A DNA stretch of 64,000 nucleotides from Candidatus Leptofilum gracile (GTDB lineage: Bacteria; Chloroflexota; Anaerolineae; Promineifilales; Promineifilaceae): the NCBI GenBank assembly GCA_016713825.1, contig JADJOJ010000011.1, forward strand, positions 372,001 to 436,000. The letters run 5' to 3'. Within the stretch, counting starts at the first letter, position 1, and each line of letters starts with the position of its first letter. The notes under the pieces were generated by a model. That model did no database searches, had not been told where the DNA came from, and worked only from the letters and a program-made list of their open reading frames with translations. Shown here in pieces: positions 63,807 to 64,000 of this stretch. Made by a program: the position numbers and the translations under genes.

Positions 63807-64000
63807 AAACATATAAAAACTTGTATGCCAAAGTTTGGGAATGGCAAAATCTATATCTGGCCTACAGCAAAGCCCGCCGGGGCAAGCGCAGCCGCCATCC
63901 CGTAGCTGCCTTTGAATACGATCAAGAAGAAAACCTGATCCGCCTGCAAAAAGAGCTGCAAGCGCAAACCTACCAGCCTGGTGCGTACCACTCCTTTTAC
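63803..64000 (+). CDS. DGR-type reverse transcriptase, 3' end beyond window
   Basis: 66 codons visible: MKTYKNLYAKVWEWQNLYLAY, SKARRGKRSRHPVAAFEYDQEENLIRL and QAQTYQPGAYHSFY. This is the characteristic N-terminus of DGR and retron-like RTs (LYLAYSKARRGKR ... FE...LI-x-L-x-x-EL...Y-x-PG-x-Y). In DGRs this RT copies the template RNA with adenine-specific errors and writes it into the VR. ATG 63803 is preceded by AGGTGG. The catalytic YxDD lies outside the window, so function is inferred from the N-terminus and the target gene upstream. Confidence 0.85.
   Translation, partial: MKTYKNLYAKVWEWQNLYLAYSKARRGKRSRHPVAAFEYDQEENLIRLQKELQAQTYQPGAYHSFY

Overview
The window looks like chromosomal DNA of a filamentous or otherwise complex Chloroflexota bacterium (Anaerolineae/Ardenticatenia-like). 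This is inferred from gene content (WD40-linked Ser/Thr kinase, NACHT proteins, a DUF4160/DUF2442 pair, a GxxExxY protein, citramalate synthase beside 2-isopropylmalate synthase), from a moderately high GC content and from the many interspersed palindromes; no rRNA or other phylogenetic marker is present. The most pervasive signal is the 8-bp palindrome ACGGCCGT. It occurs roughly 90 times by eye, inside and between genes, like the HIP1 palindrome of cyanobacteria.

Layout. 1-6.6 kb: a cut-off nitroreductase, then on the minus strand CorA, an AI-2E family permease, a Ca2+-type P-ATPase and DedA. 6.7-14 kb: a minus-strand efflux and signalling block (two membrane-fusion proteins, MacB-like ATPase and permease, response regulator, histidine kinase), with a repeat array lying over its upstream region. 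14.5-18.6 kb: a hypothetical exported protein, a SET-domain protein, a small membrane protein, a NERD-SH3 membrane protein, and a thioredoxin-like lipoprotein whose two redox-active cysteine codons are both TGA, followed by a hairpin with bacterial SECIS geometry. This is a candidate UxxU selenoprotein. 18.9-26.8 kb, plus strand: a 1823-residue HTH-kinase-STAND-WD40 protein, a secreted protein and a di-haem cytochrome c peroxidase. The first two share an identical 20-bp operator-like direct repeat at the same distance upstream.

26.9-48.6 kb: a dispersed minus-strand branched-chain amino acid cluster (ilvD, leuB, cimA, leuD, leuC, leuA, ilvC, ilvN, ilvB). Between these lie small accessory genes (GxxExxY, HNH, RidA, HepT/MntA, YbaK, J-domain protein, DUF4160/DUF2442) and a nonsense-interrupted lipoprotein flanked by direct repeats. 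ilvD and leuD each carry a one-base frameshift in a homopolymer. 48.6-54 kb: a gene-poor stretch with terminators and a duplicated hairpin with compensatory changes, then a PucR regulator, hybrid kinase and response regulator operon. 54.4-60.4 kb: pyruvate dehydrogenase E1alpha, E1beta and E2, then homoserine kinase and a DUF58 protein.

60.5-64 kb: a diversity-generating retroelement. A NACHT protein ends in a formylglycine-generating-enzyme/C-type-lectin-like variable domain. Behind it come an 8-bp-stem, 4-nt-loop hairpin and the start of a DGR reverse transcriptase, which runs off the window. The variable region contains an apparent 2-bp frameshift. The template repeat is not in the window.
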